From Gibbula magus (Eukaryota > Mollusca > Gastropoda > Trochida > Trochidae): a stretch of DNA of 64,000 nt. Under the pieces are notes generated by a model. It was not told the origin of the DNA and did not search any database. It was given only the letters and a program-made list of their open reading frames with translations. Made by a program: the position numbers and the translations under genes. The stretch lies in contig OW388294.1 of assembly GCA_936450465.1 (NCBI GenBank), forward strand, positions 66,329,575 through 66,393,574. Direction: 5' to 3'. Every line of letters starts with the position of its first letter. Positions within the stretch are counted from its first letter, which is position 1. Below are positions 34,301 to 50,426 of the stretch, in pieces.

Positions 34301-37300
34301 CCTTCACAGAACAGAATACACCAATACAGTACACTATACTGTCTCTACCTTCACACGACAGAATACACCAATACAGTACACTATAATGTCTCTACCTTCA
34401 CAAGACAGAATACACCAATACAGAACACTATAATGTCTCTACCTTCACAAGACAGAATACACCAATACAGTACACTATACTGTCTCTACCTTCACAGAAC
34501 AGAATACACCAATACAGTACACTATAATGTCTCTACCTTCACACGACAGAATACACCAATACAGTACACTATAATGTCTCTACCTTCACACGACAGAATA
34601 CACCAAAACAGTACACTATAATGTCTCTACCTTCACACGACAGAATACACCAATACAGTACACTATAATGTCTCTACCTTCACAAGACAGAATACACCAA
34701 TACAGTACAATATACTGTCTCTACCTTCACACGACAGAATACACCAATACAGTACACTATACTGTCTCTACCTTCACAAGACAGAATACACCAATACAGT
34801 ACACTATACTGTCTCTACCTTCACACGACAGAATACACCAATACAGTACACTATACTGTCTCTACCTTCACACGACAGAATACACCAATACAGTACACTA
34901 TACTGTCTCTACCTTCACACGACAGAATACACCAATACAGTACACTATACTGTCTCTACCTTCACACGACAGAATACACCAATACAGTACACTATACTGT
35001 CTCTACCTTCACAGGACAGAATACACCAATACAGTACACTATACTGTCTCTACCTTCACACGACAGAATACACCAATACAGTACAATATACTGTCTCTAC
35101 CTTCACACGACAGAATACACCAATACAGTACACTATACTGTCTCTACCTTCACACGACAGAATACACCAATACAGTACACTATACTGTCTCTACCTTCAC
35201 ACGACAGAATACACCAATACAGTACACTATAATGTCTCTACCTTCACACGACAGAATACACCAATACAGTACACTATAATGTCTCTACCTTCACAAGACA
35301 GAATACACCAATACAGTACACTATACTGTCTCTACCTTCACAGAACAGAATACACCAATACAGTACACTATACTATATCTACCTTCACAGAACAGAATAC
35401 ACCAACAGAATACACTATAATGTCTCTACCTTCACAGGACAGGATACACCAATACAGTACACTATACTGTCTCTACCTTCACAGAACAGAATACACCAAT
35501 ACAGTACACTATACTGTCTCTACCTTCACACGACAGAATACACCAATACAGTACAATATACTGTCTCTACCTTCACAGAACAGAATACACCAATACAGTA
35601 CACTATACTATATCTACCTTCACAAGACAGAATACACCAATACAGTACACTATACTGTCTCTACCTTCACAGAACAGAATACACCAATACAGTACACTAT
35701 ACTGTCTCTACCTTCACAGAACAGAATACACCAATACAGTACACTATACTTTCTCTACCTTCACAGGACAGAATACACCAATACAGTACACTATACTATA
35801 TCTACCTTCACAAGACAGAAATACACCAATACAGTACACTATACTGTCTCTACCTTCACACGACAGAATACACCAATACAGTACAATATACTGTCTCTAC
35901 CTTCACAAGACAGAATACACCAATACAGTACACTTTACTGTCTCTACCTTCACAGAACAGAATACACCAATACAGTACACTATAATGTATCTACCTTCAC
36001 AAGACAGAATACACCAATACAGTACACTATACTGTCTCTACCTTCACACGACAGAATACACCAATACAGTACACTATACTGTCTCTACCTTCACAAGACA
36101 GAATACACCAATACAGTACACTATACTGTCTCTACCTTCACACGACAGAATACACCAATACAGTACACTATAATGTCTCTACCTTCACAAGACAGAATAC
36201 ACCAACACAGTACACTATAATGTCTCTACCTTCACAAGACAGAATACACCAATACAGTACAATATACTGTCTCTACCTTCACAAGACAGAATACACCAAT
36301 ACAGTACACTATAATGTCTCTACCTTCACAAGACAGAATACACCAATACAGTACACTATACTGTCTCTACCTTCACAAGACAGAATACACCAATACAGTA
36401 CACTATAATGTCTCTACCTTCACAGAACAGAATACACCAATACAGTACACTATACTGTCTCTACCTTCACAGAACAGAATACACCAACAGAATACACTAT
36501 AATGTCTCTACCTTCACAAGACAGGATACACCAATACAGTACACTATACTGTCTCTACCTTCACACGACAGAATACACCAATACAGTACACTATACTGTC
36601 TCTACCTTCACAGAACAGAATACACCAATACAGTACACTATACTGTCTCTACCTTCACACGACAGAATACACCAATACAGTACACTATACTGTCTCTACC
36701 TTCACACGACAGAATACACCAATACAGTACACTATACTGTCTCTACCTTCACAAGACAGAATACACCAATACAGTACACTATAATGTCTCTACCTTCACA
36801 AGACAGAATACACCAATACAGTACAATATACTGTCTCTACCTTCACAAGACAGAATACACCAATACAGTACACTATAATGTCTCTACCTTCACAAGACAG
36901 AATACACCAATACAGTACACTATACTTCTCTACCTTCACAAGACAAAATACACCAATACAGTACACTATAATGTCTCTACCTTCACAGAACAGAATACAC
37001 CAATACAGTACACTATACTGTCTCTACCTTCACAGAACAGAATACACCAACAGAATACACTATAATGTCTCTACCTTCACAAGACAGGATACACCAATAC
37101 AGTACACTATACTGTCTCTACCTTCACACGACAGAATACACCAATACAGTACACTATACTGTCTCTACCTTCACAGAACAGAATACACCAATACAGTACA
37201 CTATACTGTCTCTACCTTCACACGACAGAATACACCAATACAGTACACTATACTGTCTCTACCTTCACACGACAGAATACACCAATACAGTACACTATAC

Positions 37301-40300
37301 TGTCTCTACCTTCACAAGACAGAATACACCAATACAGTACACTATACTGTCTCTACCTTCACACGACAGAATACACCAATACAGTACACTATACTGTCTC
37401 TACCTTCACAAGACAGAATACACCAATACAGTACACTATAATGTCTCTACCTTCACACGACAGAATACACCAATACAGTACACTATACTGTCTCTACCTT
37501 CACAAGACAGAAAAACACCAATACAGTACACTATACTGTCTCTACCTTCACAGGACAGGATACACCAATACAGTACACTATACTATATCTACCTTCACAA
37601 GACAGAAAAACACCAATACAGTACACTATACTGTCTCTACCTTCACAGAACAGAATACACCAATACAGTACACTATACTGTCTCTACCTTCACACGACAG
37701 AATACACCAATACAGTACACTATACTGTCTCTACCTTCACACGACAGAATACACCAATACAGTACACTATAATGTCTCTACCTTCACAGAACAGAATACA
37801 CCAATACAGTACACTATAATGTCTCTACCTTCACAGAACAGAATACACCAATACAGTACAATATACTATATCTACCTTCACAGAACAGAATACACCAACA
37901 GAATACACTATAATGTCTCTACCTTCACAGGACAGGATACACCAATACAGTACACTATACTGTCTCTACCTTCACACGACAGAATACACCAATACAGTAC
38001 ACTATACTGTCTCTACCTTCACACGACAGAATACACCAATACAGTACACTATAATGTCTCTACCTTCACAGAACAGAATACACCAATACAGTACACTATA
38101 ATGTCTCTACCTTCACAAGACAGAATACACCAATACAGTACACTATACTGTCTCTACCTTCACACGACAGAATACACCAATACAGTACACTATAATGTCT
38201 CTACCTTCACACGACAGAATACACCAATACAGTACACTATACTGTCTCTACCTTCACAGAACAGAATACACCAATACAGTACACTATACTGTCTCTACCT
38301 TCACACGACAGAATACACCAATACAGTACACTATAATGTCTCTACCTTCACAAGACAGAATACACCAATACAGAACACTATAATGTCTCTACCTTCACAA
38401 GACAGAATACACCAATACAGTACACTATACTGTTTTTACCTTCACACGACAGAATACACCAATACAGTACACTATACTGTCTCTACCTTCACAGAACAGA
38501 ATACACCAATACAGTACACTATAATGTCTCTACCTTCACACGACAGAATACACCAATACAGTACAATATACTGTCTCTACCTTCACACGACAGAATACAC
38601 CAATACAGTACACTATACTGTCTCTACCTTCACAAGACAGAATACACCAATACAGTACACTATACTGTCTCTACCTTCACACGACAGAATACACCAATAC
38701 AGTACACTATACTGTCTCTACCTTCACACGACAGAATACACCAATACAGTACACTATACTGTCTCTACCTTCACACGACAGAATACACCAATACAGTACA
38801 CTATACTGTCTCTACCTTCACACGACAGAATACACCAATACAGTACACTATACTGTCTCTACCTTCACACGACAGAATACACCAATACAGTACACTATAC
38901 TGTCTCTACCTTCACACGACAGAATACACTAATACAGTACACTATACTGTCTCTACCTTCACACGACAGAATACACCAATACAGTACACTATACTGTCTC
39001 TACCTTCACACGACAGAATACACCAATACAGTACACTATAATGTCTCTACCTTCACACGACAGAATACACCAATACAGTACACTATAATGTCTCTACCTT
39101 CACAAGACAGAATACACCAATACAGTACACTATACTGTCTCTACCTTCACAGAACAGAATACACCAATACAGTACACTATAATGTCTCTACCTTCACACG
39201 ACAGAATACACCAATACAGTACACTATACTGTCTCTACCTTCACACGACAGAATACACCAATACAGTACACTATACTGTCTCTACCTTCACAAGACAGAA
39301 TACACCAATACAGTACACTATACTGTCTCTACCTTCACAAGACAGAATACACCAATACAGTACACTATACTGTCTCTACCTTCACAGAACAGAATACACC
39401 AATACAGTACAATATACTGTCTCTACCTTCACAGAACAGAATACACCAACAGAATACACTATAATGTCTCTACCTTCACAGGACAGGATACACCAATACA
39501 GTACACTATACTGTCTCTACCTTCACAGAACAGAATACACCAATACAGTACACTATACTGTCTCTACCTTCACAGAACAGAATACACCAATACAGTACAC
39601 TATACTGTCTCTACCTTCACACGACAGAATACACCAATACAGTACACTATACTGTCTCTACCTTCACACGACAGAATACACCAATACAGTACACTATACT
39701 GTCTCTACCTTCACACGACAGAATACACCAATACAGTACACTATACTGTCTCTACCTTCACAAGACAGAATACACCAATACAGTACACTATACTGTCTCT
39801 ACCTTCACAGAACAGAATACACCAATACAGTACACTATACTATATCTACCTTCACAGAACAGAATACACCAACAGAATACACTATAATGTCTCTACCTTC
39901 ACAGGACAGGATACACCAATACAGTACACTATACTGTCTCTACCTTCACAGAACAGAATACACCAATACAGTACACTATACTGTCTCTACCTTCACACGA
40001 CAGAATACACCAATACAGTACAATATACTGTCTCTACCTTCACAGAACAGAATACACCAATACAGTACACTATACTGTCTCTACCTTCACAAGACAGAAT
40101 ACACCAATACAGTACACTATACTGTCTCTACCTTCACAGAACAGAATACACCAATACAGTACACTATACTATATCTACCTTCACAGAACAGAATACACCA
40201 ACAGAATACACTATAATGTCTCTACCTTCACAGGACAGGATACACCAATACAGTACACTATACTGTCTCTACCTTCACAGGACAGGATACACCAATACAG

Positions 40301-41823
40301 TACACTATACTGTCTCTACCTTCACAGAACAGAATACACCAATACAGTACACTATACTGTCTCTACCTTCACACGACAGAATACACCAATACAGTACAAT
40401 ATACTGTCTCTACCTTCACAGAACAGAATACACCAACAGAATACACTATAATGTCTCTACCTTCACAGAACAGAATACACCAATACAGTACACTATACTG
40501 TCTCTATCTTCACATGACATAATACACCAATACAGTACACTATAATGTCTCTACCTTCACAAGACAGAATACACCAATACAGTACACTATAATGTCTCTA
40601 CCTTCACAGAACAGAATACACCAATACAGTACACTATACTGTCTCTACCTTCACACGACAGAATACACCAATACAGTACAATATACTGTCTCTACCTTCA
40701 CAAGACAGAATACACCAATACAGTACACTATACTGTCTCTACCTTCACACGACAGAATACACCAATACAGTACACTATAATGTCTCTACATTCACAAGAC
40801 AGAATACACCAATACAGTACACTATAATGTCTCTACCTTCACACGACAGAATACACCAATACAGTACAATATACTGTCTCTACCTTCACAAGACAGAATA
40901 CACCAATACAGTACACTATAATGTCTCTACCTTCACAAGACAGAATACACCAATACAGTACACTATAATGTCTCTACCTTCACACGACAGAATACACCAA
41001 TACAGTACACTATAATGTCTCTACCTTCACAAGACAGAATACACCAATACAGTACAATATACTGTCTCTACCTTCACAAGACAGAATACACCAATACAGT
41101 ACACTATAATGTCTCTACCTTCACAAGACAGAATACACCAATACAGTACACTATAATGTCTCTACCTTCACACGACAGAATACACCAATACAGTACACTA
41201 TAATGTCTCTACCTTCACACGACAGAATACACCAATACAGTACACTATACTGTCTCTACCTTCACAAGACAGAATACACCAATACAGTACACTATAATGT
41301 CTCTACCTTCACAAGACAGAATACACCAATACAGTACACTATAATGTCTCTACCTTCACACGACAGAATACACCAATACAGTACACTATACTGTCTCTAC
41401 CTTCACACGACAGAATACACCAATACAGTACACTATACTGTCTCTACCTTCACACGACAGAATACACCAATACAGTACACTATAATGTCTCTACCTTCAC
41501 AAGACAGAATACACCAATACAGTACATTATAATGTCTCTACCTTCACACGACAGAATACACCAATACAGTACACTATAATGTCTCTACCTTTACACGACA
41601 GAATACACCAATACAGTACACTATACTGTCTCTACCTTCACAAGACAGAATACACCAATACAGTACACTATACTGTCTCTACCATCACACGACAGAATAC
41701 ACCAATACAGTACACTATAATGTCTCTACCTTCACAGAACAGAATACACCAATACAGTACACTATACTGTCTCTATCTTCACAAGACAGAATACACCAAT
41801 ACAGTACACTATACTGTCTCTAC
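31393..41823. repeat. 47-bp minisatellite, about 220 units, each with a copy of the exon 4 donor
   Basis: The unit on the plus strand contains GTCTCTACCTTCACAAGACA and AGAATACACCAATACAGTAC, then ACTATA(A/C)T. On the gene strand it reads CTTGTGAAG/GTAGAGAC, identical to the last coding bases of exon 4 and its donor. Units differ mainly at four bases after TTCACA (AGA, CGA, GGA or GAA), at TATACTG versus TATAATG, and at CAATACAGTAC versus CAACAGAATAC. The 47-bp period rotates through three frames with few stops, which creates long open frames on the plus strand (up to 1,034 codons at 37441-40545) that are not genes. Confidence 0.97.
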
Positions 41824-41949
41824 CTTCACAAGACAAACCATCATCAGCTAGAACATAACCGTCAGCGTCACAGTAGCAGTTGAAGTAGCCGAACTGGTTC
41901 TCGCAGCGATCATCGCAGCCGCCATTGCCTAGCTGGCACTCGTCGGTAT
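41824..41949 (-). CDS. Exon 4: calcium-binding EGF domain; its 3' edge is the seed of the 47-bp minisatellite
   Basis: 42 codons, phase 1-1, acceptor CCAG and donor AAG/GTAGAG. It starts (D)TDECQLGNGGCDDRC, then CENQFGYFNCYC, and ends GLSCE/G. The last dozen coding bases and the donor (CTTGTGAAG/GTAGAG) are repeated in every unit of the array that fills the next 10.4 kb. The first codons past the donor stay open for about 20 residues (GRDSIVYC...) before a stop at 41762, so read-through would truncate the protein. Confidence 0.9.
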
Positions 41950-44743
<2,794 letters not shown>

Positions 44744-44869
44744 CGACACACGAGTGTAGATCGTCCCCAAGTCGGAGTCCTGTGTGTTCACATCTACATT
44801 CATACGTGCCGCGTCGGTTCAAACAAATGTCGTCACAGCCGCCATTATTGACTGAACACTCGTTGAAAT
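44744..44869 (-). CDS. Exon 2: calcium-binding EGF domain
   Basis: 42 codons, phase 1-1, acceptor TTGACAG and donor G/GTACGT. It starts (D)FNECSVNNGGCDDIC, followed by CLNRRGTYECRC, and ends HSCV/G. Six cysteines are in EGF spacing, with a hydroxylation-type N and Y. The NGGCDD loop is shared with exons 4 and 17, which suggests those modules are related copies. Confidence 0.87.
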
Positions 44870-44895
44870 CTGTCAAAAATAATTTAATTCGTGAA

Positions 44896-45210
44896 AAATA
44901 GAGCCACTAGTCATGTAGCTTATCAGGATTAACATGATTTACGGTTAGAGATCTTAAACGTAACAGAGGCAGTTGTGTTTATTGCCACTGAAAGAGAAGT
45001 TATCTACTCAAGAGTTTTTAAAAGCGATATTTCGATTAATTTATGGGATAGTCCTAACATGGTCACAACAAGATCTTAATGTTTACGCACAACGTGTTAT
45101 GACCAAATGAACAAACTTTAGTCTCCATTTAACAAAAGATGATACTGAAAAGTTCAACTTTCTTTGTCAACTGGTTTCGAAGGACGACTTTCCAAGCCTT
45201 ATGAGCTAAA
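44896..45210. mobile_element. Short relative of the 1219-4762 element
   Basis: The left end is TAGAGCCACTAGTCATGTAG plus CTTATCAG; the right end is CAAGCCTTATGAGCTAA. The GAGCC start and the (C/T)TTATCAG / CTTATGAGC inverted pair match 1219-4762 and 56008-56712. Confidence 0.5.
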
Positions 45211-45342
45211 TTAGAAGTTAAAAATACAGAGTATACTCATCTCGCCTAAAGCTAAAGATAATAAAAATCTCAACAAAAACAACTCTGATAAATGAAAGGA
45301 ATAAATTTAATTTCACTGGCAGGTTTTATAGCTTCATAAGTA

Positions 45343-45727
45343 GTATTTATTACCCATATGGTTGAAAATAACCGAGTTGATATTATAGATATGAGCACAT
45401 GTGCATATATCACGTTTGCCTAGCAACAATTGTTTCGCCGCGACTTCCCGTATTTCGTCTTCTGTGACGTCATAATACGATTGTTCATGACGTCACTGTA
45501 GCTTGCCGTCGCAAGAGAAGTGGGCCGTTTCCTGAATATTTCTACGCGAAACAAATGGAATAAAATGGGTAATAAAGAAATGATTACACTCGAAAGTGTG
45601 CCATATGACTTTTACGAAACTCGTGCAAATTGATGTATAACCCTTGCTCTCGCTCGGACAATACAAACATTCTCACTCGTTTCGTAAAATTCATATGACA
45701 CACTTCCTCGGGTAATAATCTCTATAT
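45343..45727. mobile_element. Element E, copy 2, ending 7 nt inside the exon 1 donor
   Basis: A direct copy of 29030-29413, with shared ends GTATTTATTACCCATATGG and GGGTAATAATCTCTATAT. The shared sequence stops at 45727, so on the gene strand the intron reads GTATGG (host) and then ATATAGAG (element). Confidence 0.75.
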
Positions 45728-45733
45728 CCATAC

Positions 45734-45856
45734 CTTGACAATAATGACCAGCCGAGCTGGGTTGGTAACCTGGAATGGTGCAGTTACACTTGTAGGATCC
45801 AGCCGTGTTTATACATGGCCCAGGGCACTTGTGGTCGCCCACACACTCGTCCACGT
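45734..45856 (-). CDS. Exon 1 of visible series: calcium-binding EGF domain
   Basis: 41 codons, phase 1-1. It starts (D)VDECVGDHKCPGPC, continues with CINTAGSYKCNC and ends GHYCQ/G at donor G/GTATGG. This is a complete six-cysteine EGF with an acidic DVDE calcium motif and the hydroxylation consensus (C-x-N-x4-Y). It is the most upstream exon I can find; nothing EGF-like is seen from 46 to 58 kb, so the next exon lies far upstream or encodes something less recognisable. A transposon ends 7 nt into the following intron. Confidence 0.85.
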
Positions 45857-45934
45857 CTGGAAAATAAGTAAATCAGTGACAGATCAGGCCCGATTTTTCT
45901 TGCCCAAATCCGGCAATTGAAGTTTATAAATATA

Positions 45935-46490
45935 GAATACTAAACGATGTCCCGTTTGATAACATGTTTATGAAATGAGTGAATAGTTTGGTATTTTAAC
46001 GAGCGAAAGCGACTTAAATACCGATGCCATTCACGAGTTTCATAAAAATGTTATCAAACGTGACCGAGTTTAGTATTTTATTTATTAATCAATGATATAA
46101 TTAGCACTGAATTGCAAGAAAATCGTTGTTAGTGAAGCACACTTGCAAATGAGCCATCCGCTATTGCAGTCGTGCGGCTAACATTGTGACGTCAACAACA
46201 ATGGATTATGACATCACCCGCCGATTATGACGTTACGGCAGTACGCGATGGTTAACAAACTCATTGTTATCTAATGAGTGACCTCATCACGGTTGAGTAA
46301 TAAATTATATTATATAGAGGATATTTGACATTTCTCGTCGAATACCATGTATATCTCATCGAGTGAAGTAGAAAAGCATATTTTCACGAGTGGCGTAGCC
46401 ATGAGTGTAAATATACTGTTTCAACTTCACGAGATGAGATATACATGGTATTCGACGAGAAATGCAAATGTTCTATTTATTATATTTAAC
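45935..46490. mobile_element. Inverted copy of the 24.4-25.3 kb fold-back composite
   Basis: The palindrome containing CCCGTTTGATAACATG (45955-46065), then TGCAAGAAAATCGTTGTTAG, then CACGGTTGAGTAATAA, then a second palindrome with arms TCGTCGAATACCATGTATAT. Order and orientation are the reverse complement of 24395-25255. Confidence 0.65.
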
Positions 46491-47600
46491 CATTAATGTA
46501 TCGTTCGAAAATGACGTTATTACAATGAGAGGAGCATCCATGCTCCCCTTGTTTTATCAAGGTCATCTTATGACGTCATCCTATTGTTATGATGACGTCA
46601 TGCGATCGAAAGTGTTCTTTCCCGCAGCAGAATAACATGTTATTTCACTCAGTGAAAATACGGATTTTATTTTAACCGATAAATGCCGTATTTCACCACT
46701 GAAAATATAATAAAACACGTTTTTGTGCAAAATATCAATGCGGAATGTCTAGACATCGTTGCTGTATGATGTCATAAAATAAGCCAGAGGTCATATTTCA
46801 CTCTCCTATGACGCCTGGTTAAGGAGATTTTAAAACGACGATTTTTTTTGTTTTCTCAGAAAAATGATGAGATAACATTTCAAAAATTGCAGATTAAGTT
46901 TAGTTGGGTTTTGAAGACCTTGCGTTGTTATACCTGTACTTGCCCGCGAGTGTAGTATAAGACAATATACAGGACTCATGTTTGACCCACTTTAACACTT
47001 ATTAGAGACTTAACAATAATACAAACAATTTAAGAACAGGAAGATTTTCTGGATAACAACTAAATGCCCTTCAAAGACCTCAAACAATTTAAGTTTTCAA
47101 GGTTTTGACCCATTGTCAGTGGTCACTTCAACGAACTGTCGAAATTGTTACGATTAACTTTGAGTTATGAAATTAGATGATGTTATGGTACATTTGTTCG
47201 TCTCTTCTTCTCTGCTAAATCGAGAATACGAACTTTTCAGTTAAGTCTTCTTCTTGATACATCCCAAATTACATTATATATCAACAACGACAGGTGAACA
47301 AACGGTCGCGATGCAGATGCATGTTTGAACTTGCGTTACTAGAAAAGCGGACAATTTACTAAGTGGAATTTGGGTAGAATATTTACTTTACAACGAAACC
47401 TTGCCTTAGACAGTGAAAACGTCTTTCAACATTCAGTGTTATCCTCGTGTAATAATTTTGTATGTCCCTCGTCAAGGCTCGGGACACAGCAAAATTATTT
47501 CATTCTGGACATTATAATATACCCCTTGTGAAAAAACTGTCTTCTTATAAATTATAAAACAAAATATAAGAAGATAAGTGATTTAGTATAGTTTTGAAAT
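46491..47600. other. No gene seen
   Basis: AT-rich, with TGACGTCA sites at 46573 and 46594 and a palindrome-like stretch around 46640-46710 that may be the tail of the fold-back composite. A fold-back-like phrase with CCCTCGTCAAGGCTCGGG lies near 47465. Confidence 0.35.
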
Positions 47601-47604
47601 GAAC

Positions 47605-47880
47605 TTGATAGTGCTATTGATATATATATATAAAAGTCATAAAACTAGAATTAAATTCCTGACATTTACTCAAAAGGACATCTCTTTCAAAAGAATAAAG
47701 TGAACAGTGCAATAGAACATGGCGCTCATCTTCAATAGGAGCCTCACAATGAAAACAGGTTCCTTCCTTTAGAGAAGTACAATTATACCTTTCACTTTCA
47801 ACTCTAAGAGGAGCAACACCCCATCTAAAAATGTGCAATCTCTGTACATCTGGGGGTTCTCAGAGCGCAGGAACCTTATT
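47605..47880 (-). pseudogene. LINE reverse-transcriptase C-terminal fragment
   Basis: A 74-codon minus-strand frame reads RWGVAPLRVESERYN, then CFHCEAPIEDERHVLLHCSL, then YSFERDVLLSK. The C-x2-C-x6-EDE-x-H-x4-C motif with the preceding RxExxRY is the C-terminal zinc-knuckle region seen in many animal non-LTR retrotransposons. There is no polymerase domain upstream within range, so this is a dead fragment. Confidence 0.6.
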
Positions 47881-49377
47881 GTTCAGAGATAAAGAAGCAG
47901 TGAGGATTATCAGATGGTTAAATATAATAAAATCCCCCTGTGTTGCTCGATGTTAATTAGTTTATTCATATAGACAACACTTTCAAGTAAACAAAACAGA
48001 AAAGATTATTTCGAAGCGTTACCTACTTATCAAGATATAGCCCTTCAAAGTGAGTAAATTTGGCCTGCTAATTATCTCGTTCTTGAAACAGTTTTCCCCT
48101 CAGTGTAGCATAACCTTCGTTAGCGATGTGACCTCATACACAGGAGTTGCAAAGTTTGGCGGCTGTGTTAATGAAGTATTTATTAAAAACGTTTTTTTTT
48201 ATTATTATTTTGGGGTGGATTTATAATCCAATACTTTTGTGTCGTTTTTTACTGTTACATTTCCGCGAAACCTACCCCCTGAGGTTAGAATATCTTTAAA
48301 CAATGGGCCTATATGGGGGTCGTATCAAGAAATAAAACTAGTAATTGTTCTACATAGACTATAGCACTTATTACATTTTGAAATGTTATACATTAATTAC
48401 TAATATATATTTAAAACATAATTTTGTTACATTTCAAAATATTATACATTATACAAACGTTATCAATTTATTACATGTTTCACATAAACCATATATTTCA
48501 TATAATATATACACTTGGAAATTAATTGAGCAACACGGCTGTAACACCCTAGTGTGTAAACTGAAATATGATGCTCTGGGAATGTTAGGATAAATTGAAC
48601 GATTTTATCACCCCAGACATAACACTTGGTTATATAGCGACCCATTCACTGAACAAAATTCACCGTACGCAAAATTTATGAAAATGTGAGTGGAAATGTG
48701 AAGGTACTGAATTTTTACCTAAAATAACTAGTGTCCTAGAAGAGAAACTACACTTCAACGTTTAGAATTGATTTATTGTAAACAAACATTTTTATACCAT
48801 GTTGAATCTACACACAAAAACAGCTTTTATCATGCATGGTAAGAAGCTAGTCAGACATTAAACTTTCAGTCTCCTTTTTAATGGTAATTGAGAAAATGCC
48901 TACAACCATATGATCTGTGAATCAATTTGAAATTATGTTAGTTCAATCTTTTTATCAAACACTTATTCTCGATTTAGATAAGCCAATACCATACATTGTG
49001 ACCGTATATGTTCAATAAGACAAGTTTATTGAAATTGACAGTTTCATGATTTTGTGAGTTTGAAGGTGCATGCTGCTTTAACGAGTGACTTTTGTTGTAA
49101 AGTCAGTTAGAAAGGTGTCATCACTTCACTTGAAAGAATAACACTAATTACATTAAATCAACAAATATTGACTTTCTTTTCATTTCATAATTGAACTTGG
49201 ATTTTGACACCAAAATACCAAATTATTGTAACAGCCGTTATCCAAAAGACAGTGAACCGTTATTTGAGTGACCTTTCGTTTCAACACGGCTAAATGATTG
49301 TTCTATACCTAAAATCACTAACCGTTTTCCTGACATATTGTCAGAACGATTAAAGGTACATCCATTGTGTTTCATAC
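47881..49377. other. No gene or clear repeat seen
   Basis: AT-rich. Around 48360-48440 the phrase ACATTTTGAAATGTTATACA is echoed by ACATTTCAAAATATTATACA, a local duplication. Otherwise nothing is seen. Confidence 0.3.
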
Positions 49378-49610
49378 AATTTTATTTGGCTTTAATACGC
49401 TCCAACTCACCACATGTGCTGTCTACAATACAAATAAATTCACTCAGCTTGCATTTTTATCCCCAATCACCAAATATATCATAATTACTAGTTTCCAATT
49501 AAAATCGAGTAACATCATTATACATGTGCATTAACCGAAACTGCACGTCCCATTTACATGCACAGTAGTTATATGACCCACTTAACATTATCAACCAAAA
49601 TTTGTTATAT
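49378..49610. repeat. Dispersed repeat D, copy 2
   Basis: It starts TTTTATTTGGCTTTAATA and includes ACCGAAACTGCACGTCCCAT and TTATCAACCAAAA, matching 25495-25700 in the same orientation. Confidence 0.5.
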
Positions 49611-50426
49611 TATCTTTTTTAAATAAGATTCCAAAATTACGTTTGACTCATTGACGCGCGCCACACGCTGTGCATTGTCCGGTTTTCGATCAGAAATCAC
49701 TACTTTTACCTTCATATCGTCAATATGTCAACTATCATTAAAATAATTGTTTTCGGTAACAATCGGTACTTCTCGATAAAGTAACACCATTTATAACGTT
49801 TGCAATATGTGACCCCAAACAACACAATGGATGTACCTTTAACTAAAATACTAATACCTACAGCTGTGTGGTTTCAAGCAGTTGACAACCCACTGACACG
49901 TAATTTTACATTACAGGTTTTCAATGTAGATTTATATTTGAGGCCTATCATATTCCACCTTCTTTCTTCTCCGGAAAGGAAAATCCCCTTGAAACTGAAC
50001 ACCACAACCCCGCTGGTAATTATCCACTGCACTTCTGGTATAATATTACTTTTATAGTAGGAAATGTGTGCAAAACTTGAAGATAATTGGAAAAAAGTTT
50101 TTCTGCAAATCGTTCGGACAAATTTAGATCTAAGAATATGACTATTGACAACATGCAGAAATTTGTTTAAAAAACATAAACATTCAAAATCATAAAAATG
50201 CTAATAAAAACTTCGACACTGCACCTCTCCCAGTACTTCTACTGTATAATTAAACATTTTCTTAGCAGAGAAAAGTGTCGCTGCGTGGATCCCGGACCTG
50301 TATCGCACACCTTTTAAATAGCACAATAGATGTGTGACCACAACATGTACATCATATTACGTATACGCTTAACAAGGGTTCACAATCATTGTGAATATGC
50401 AAAGCAGATCCTCCCACGAAGTCACC

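Noticed and set aside
37441..40545. 1,034-codon plus-strand open frame in the minisatellite, and its many shorter relatives from 31.4 to 41.9 kb
   Set aside because: It is an automatic result of a 47-bp period with few stop codons; the same 47 residues recur in all three frames and there is no splice or start context. It lies in the intron of a gene on the other strand.
31393..41823. CRISPR-like direct repeats
   Set aside because: Units are contiguous with no unique spacers, in a eukaryotic intron. This is a minisatellite.
49800..50057. 85-codon plus-strand frame with a passing resemblance to part of a Cys-loop receptor ligand-binding region (VPLTKILIPTAVWFQAVD)
   Set aside because: The similarity is weak, there are no splice sites or Cys-loop around it, and no neighbouring exons. 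A profile search would decide; I do not list it as a gene.
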